NCBI GenBank assembly: GCA_002439755.1
Contig: DJPH01000035.1
Coordinates: 1 to 16,836 of the forward strand
Reading direction: 5' to 3'
Origin: Prevotellaceae bacterium UBA6417
Lineage (GTDB): Bacteria; Bacteroidota; Bacteroidia; Bacteroidales; Bacteroidaceae
Length of the DNA: 16,836 nt
Positions 15,422-16,836 of this stretch are shown one piece after another (position 1 is the stretch's first letter; every line of letters begins with the position of its first letter). The translations under genes and the position numbers were made by a program. The notes beneath the pieces were generated by a model. The model was not told the origin of the DNA. It searched no databases and saw only the letters and a program-made list of their open reading frames with translations.

Positions 15422-16133
15422 TTTTCAATATTCCTTTTTATAACAGCTTCAGCCAAGACTTCCAGACTGTCTATGTAGTTTAACCTTGCTGTCGATTTTC
15501 TATAGTAAACGTTTCTTATATCCGTACAACCTGCAACTATGGTGTCGCAGCCTTGTCTTTCAAACCATTTGACAACTCTCTCAAAACAATAATATGGGTT
15601 TTCCTTATTCGCTTTTGACAGGTAACGCTTCGTATTCTTGGCATTACATATTCCTTTGGTTACTATTGTCTGAAGCTCATCTGAGGGGTAAATCGTGATA
15701 GCATCAGGATTCATTTTCCGAATTTCTGTTTCATAGAGACCAACTGTTCGTAGTCCGTCAGAACACATCACGCCTATTTTACCCCCCCCATTTTGCTAAT
15801 CTCACTTGCCACTTCTTCGAGAACATTAATAAAAGCGATACCAATGTTTTCTTTCAATTCATCTATAAAATAATGAGCTGTATTGCAACACATGCATAGA
15901 GTATCGCAGCCACATGCTTTCAAACTATTGCCTATACGTATGTAGTCATCAAGAAAACTTTCACCTCGCCCTTCAAGATACATACTTCTTGAAGGGACCT
16001 TAGTGGCTTGCCACACAAGCATCTCTGGATGGTGACAGTCACGAAAAGCCCCATTCAACGTACATTTTTCTTCTATCAGTTGCAGCAATTTATTGGTCGC
16101 TGCAACCACATTTCCACCAATTACGCCTACCAT
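15418..16133 (-). pseudogene. Asp/Glu racemase-family gene interrupted by a G8 tract (phase-variable or frameshifted)
   Basis: Two adjacent frames together encode a normal Asp/Glu/hydantoin racemase. The 5' part (15774-16133, 119 aa) has VGVIGG at the N-terminus and the first catalytic cysteine in CMCCNTAHYF (C83). The 3' part (15418-15771) has MCSDGLRTVGLYE and the second cysteine in AGCTDI. They are joined at G8, where the frame reads ATG GGG GGG GTA AAA TAG. With nine G the frame reads through as MGGGKIGVMCSDG and yields 238 aa, the family's normal length. Six G would also work. Both catalytic cysteines remain, and the remainder shows no decay, which favours a reversible switch or a sequencing slip over an old pseudogene. 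The family racemises amino acids, so it may supply a D-amino acid or a precursor for polysaccharide modification (inference). Confidence 0.8.
15782..15789. repeat. C8 (G8 on coding strand) homopolymer breaking the racemase frame
   Basis: Eight C on the given strand sit exactly at the break between the two racemase frames. Flanks are ACCCCCCCCATTTTG, identical over 15 bases to the tract in the SDR gene at 4389-4403. The number of G sets whether the enzyme is full length: 8 is off, while 9 or 6 is on. Confidence 0.9.
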
Positions 16134-16290
16134 ATTCTATTGAATCTTAATTTTCGCCACGCCTTTTTATTGACAACACCTATACAGCTCTTTCTAATCT
16201 TTCCACCTGCTCAGTTACACAAATGTCTTTAAATGCACGCCATATCCCTACTGCAGACAAATGATTTGTCGAACATCTGCAACCGTTTCT

Positions 16291-16399
16291 TCGACAACTG
16301 CTAAAGAATTGCTCGACAACTCATGACTGAAATAAGTCTTTTCTTGGGGCAGAAAAAGTCTTTTTTCGACATAAGAAAAGTCTTTTTCCGACCACAACT
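16291..16399. repeat. Array of short direct repeats phased at about 22 bp
   Basis: TCGACAAC occurs at 16291 and 16313, and AAGTCTTTT at 16334, 16356 and 16378. Successive starts are separated by 22, 21, 22 and 22 bp, about two helical turns. In the last two units a (T/C)CGAC element follows 10 bases in, which links the two motifs. TTGTCGA or its complement also occurs at 16266, 16399 and 16564. The regular phasing on one face of the helix suggests protein binding sites. Function is not known. Confidence 0.55.
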
Positions 16400-16409
16400 T
16401 GTCGAGAAA

Positions 16410-16440
16410 TCCGTTACGAATTGTCAGACAATCGTTCGGA
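16410..16440. repeat. Imperfect 31-bp palindrome
   Basis: The core ATTGTCAGACAAT (16420-16432) is a perfect 6-bp inverted repeat around one base. The arms extend outward to TCCG...CGA and TCG...CGGA with a one-base bulge and a mismatch. It could be an operator or a hairpin in a transcript reading through. It lies immediately beyond the phased repeat array. Confidence 0.45.
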
Positions 16441-16594
16441 AATGCTCAAGGATTTTTCCTATTCCTGTCGTCAAAAGAAATTTTCCTCGGAGGATGTTAC
16501 ATGAAAATCGGCGTTTTTTCACCCATAAATCGGCGATTTTCGATTGTCTTGCCGGCTTGTCTATTGTCGAATTAGGTATATAAACATCATCTAC

Positions 16595-16614
16595 AGGTAC
16601 TTTTGCACGTACCT
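16595..16614 (+). promoter_or_regulatory. Possible Bacteroidota -7 box within an inverted repeat
   Basis: TACTTTTG at 16598-16605 matches the Bacteroidota -7 consensus TAnnTTTG on the plus strand. It sits inside the inverted repeat AGGTAC/GTACCT (16595-16600 and 16609-16614). No TTTG -33 element is at the expected distance. A transcript would run antisense to the nuclease gene, so the match may be fortuitous. Confidence 0.25.
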
Positions 16615-16701
16615 ATACATTGATTTGTAAAAATACTGTTGATTATTATATGTCACCCGCATAAGCGGATGGATAAAAAGTTGCTATCTGATACGAGTGC
16701 G

Positions 16702-16836
16702 TTACAGCACAGCCACTTCTTCATCCGACAAGCCTGTCATTCGGACTATTTCGTCTGCCTCCATGCCGGCTTCCTTCATTTTCTTAGCGATTGACAAAGC
16801 CATATCCTTCTCACCTTCGGCACGACCCTCAGCACG
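16702..16836 (-). CDS. Rpn/PD-(D/E)XK nuclease-like protein, C-terminal end (partial)
   Basis: The last 44 codons of a gene continuing beyond the window edge. The tail begins with a repeated RAEG-type charged segment (RAEGRAEGEKDMALSIAKKM) and ends MTGLSDEEVAVL. This is the standard C-terminus of the Rpn/YhgA-like family of PD-(D/E)XK nuclease/transposase-related proteins common in Bacteroidota. The catalytic domain is outside the window. It is on the same strand as the operon, 568 bp upstream, and probably not part of it. Confidence 0.7.
   Translation of the reverse strand, partial: RAEGRAEGEKDMALSIAKKMKEAGMEADEIVRMTGLSDEEVAVL

Larger units (their letters stand above)
16134..16701. other. 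568-bp non-coding region upstream of the operon
   Basis: No gene is supported here. The region should hold the operon promoter, but I found no strong TAnnTTTG box on the minus strand near 16133. It contains the phased repeat array (16291-16399), the imperfect palindrome (16410-16440), an AAATCGGCG direct repeat (16505-16513 and 16527-16535), and a 7-bp stem hairpin just past the nuclease stop (16654-16671) that lacks a U-run. An 86-aa plus-strand frame at 16323-16583 merely runs through these repeats and resembles nothing known. Confidence 0.5.

Noticed and set aside
16323..16583. 86-aa plus-strand frame upstream of the operon
   Set aside because: It is produced by the AAGTCTTTT repeats and AT-rich flanks (Phe/Lys-rich), with no start context and no known domain.
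16134..16701. Invertible promoter (recombinase-type phase variation) upstream of the operon
   Set aside because: I found no pair of matching inverted repeats at a suitable distance flanking a promoter, and no invertase gene in the window.
1..16836. CRISPR array, insertion sequence, tRNA or rRNA
   Set aside because: No regular 25-40 bp direct repeats with spacers, no transposase apart from the partial Rpn-like tail, no terminal inverted repeats and no RNA-gene cores were seen.

Overview
The window reads as one long polysaccharide (capsule or O-antigen type) biosynthesis operon of a Bacteroidota bacterium, most likely Prevotellaceae or Bacteroidaceae. This rests on gene content and order: an end module of GT4 transferase, atypical SDR reductase, WecA/WbpL-type initiating transferase, WbuC cupin and membrane-bound CapD-type 4,6-dehydratase. 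Weak Shine-Dalgarno signals, tightly spaced genes and a TAnnTTTG-type promoter match fit the same phylum. Genus is not settled from the sequence alone. Every supported gene lies on the minus strand, so transcription runs from high to low coordinates.

Layout in transcription order: (1) 16702-16836, the 3' end of an Rpn/PD-(D/E)XK nuclease-like gene cut by the window edge. (2) 16134-16701, a 568-bp non-coding region with an array of short repeats phased at about 22 bp, a long imperfect palindrome and a possible promoter. (3) 13368-16133, a modification module: an Asp/Glu racemase gene split by a G8 tract, a HAD phosphatase fused to a nucleotidyltransferase, and a LicD-family phosphotransferase. 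(4) 11752-13377, a short orphan membrane-like ORF, a strong hairpin and the Wzx flippase. (5) 9086-11742, a GT-B glycosyltransferase and the Wzy polymerase. (6) 7234-8988, an AT-rich SMC/RecF-like ATPase with no obvious role in sugar chemistry. (7) 144-6954, two GT4 glycosyltransferases, the SDR, the initiating transferase, WbuC and the dehydratase, closed by a strong intrinsic terminator at 79-117.

Working together: the dehydratase and the SDR plausibly make UDP-QuiNAc or a related 2-acetamido-2,6-dideoxyhexose. The WecA/WbpL-type enzyme loads the sugar phosphate on undecaprenyl phosphate, three glycosyltransferases extend it, Wzx flips it and Wzy polymerises it. LicD with the nucleotidyltransferase fusion probably adds a phosphodiester-linked substituent, and the racemase may supply a D-amino acid or related precursor.

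The most unusual signal is a pair of G8 tracts (C8 on the given strand) in two unrelated genes of the operon, with near-identical flanks. In the SDR, G8 is in frame. In the racemase, G8 breaks the frame, and G9 (or G6) would restore a normal-length enzyme. This fits phase variation by slipped-strand mispairing, an unexpected mode for a Bacteroidota capsule locus, where promoter inversion is the familiar one. A homopolymer sequencing error in the racemase remains possible.
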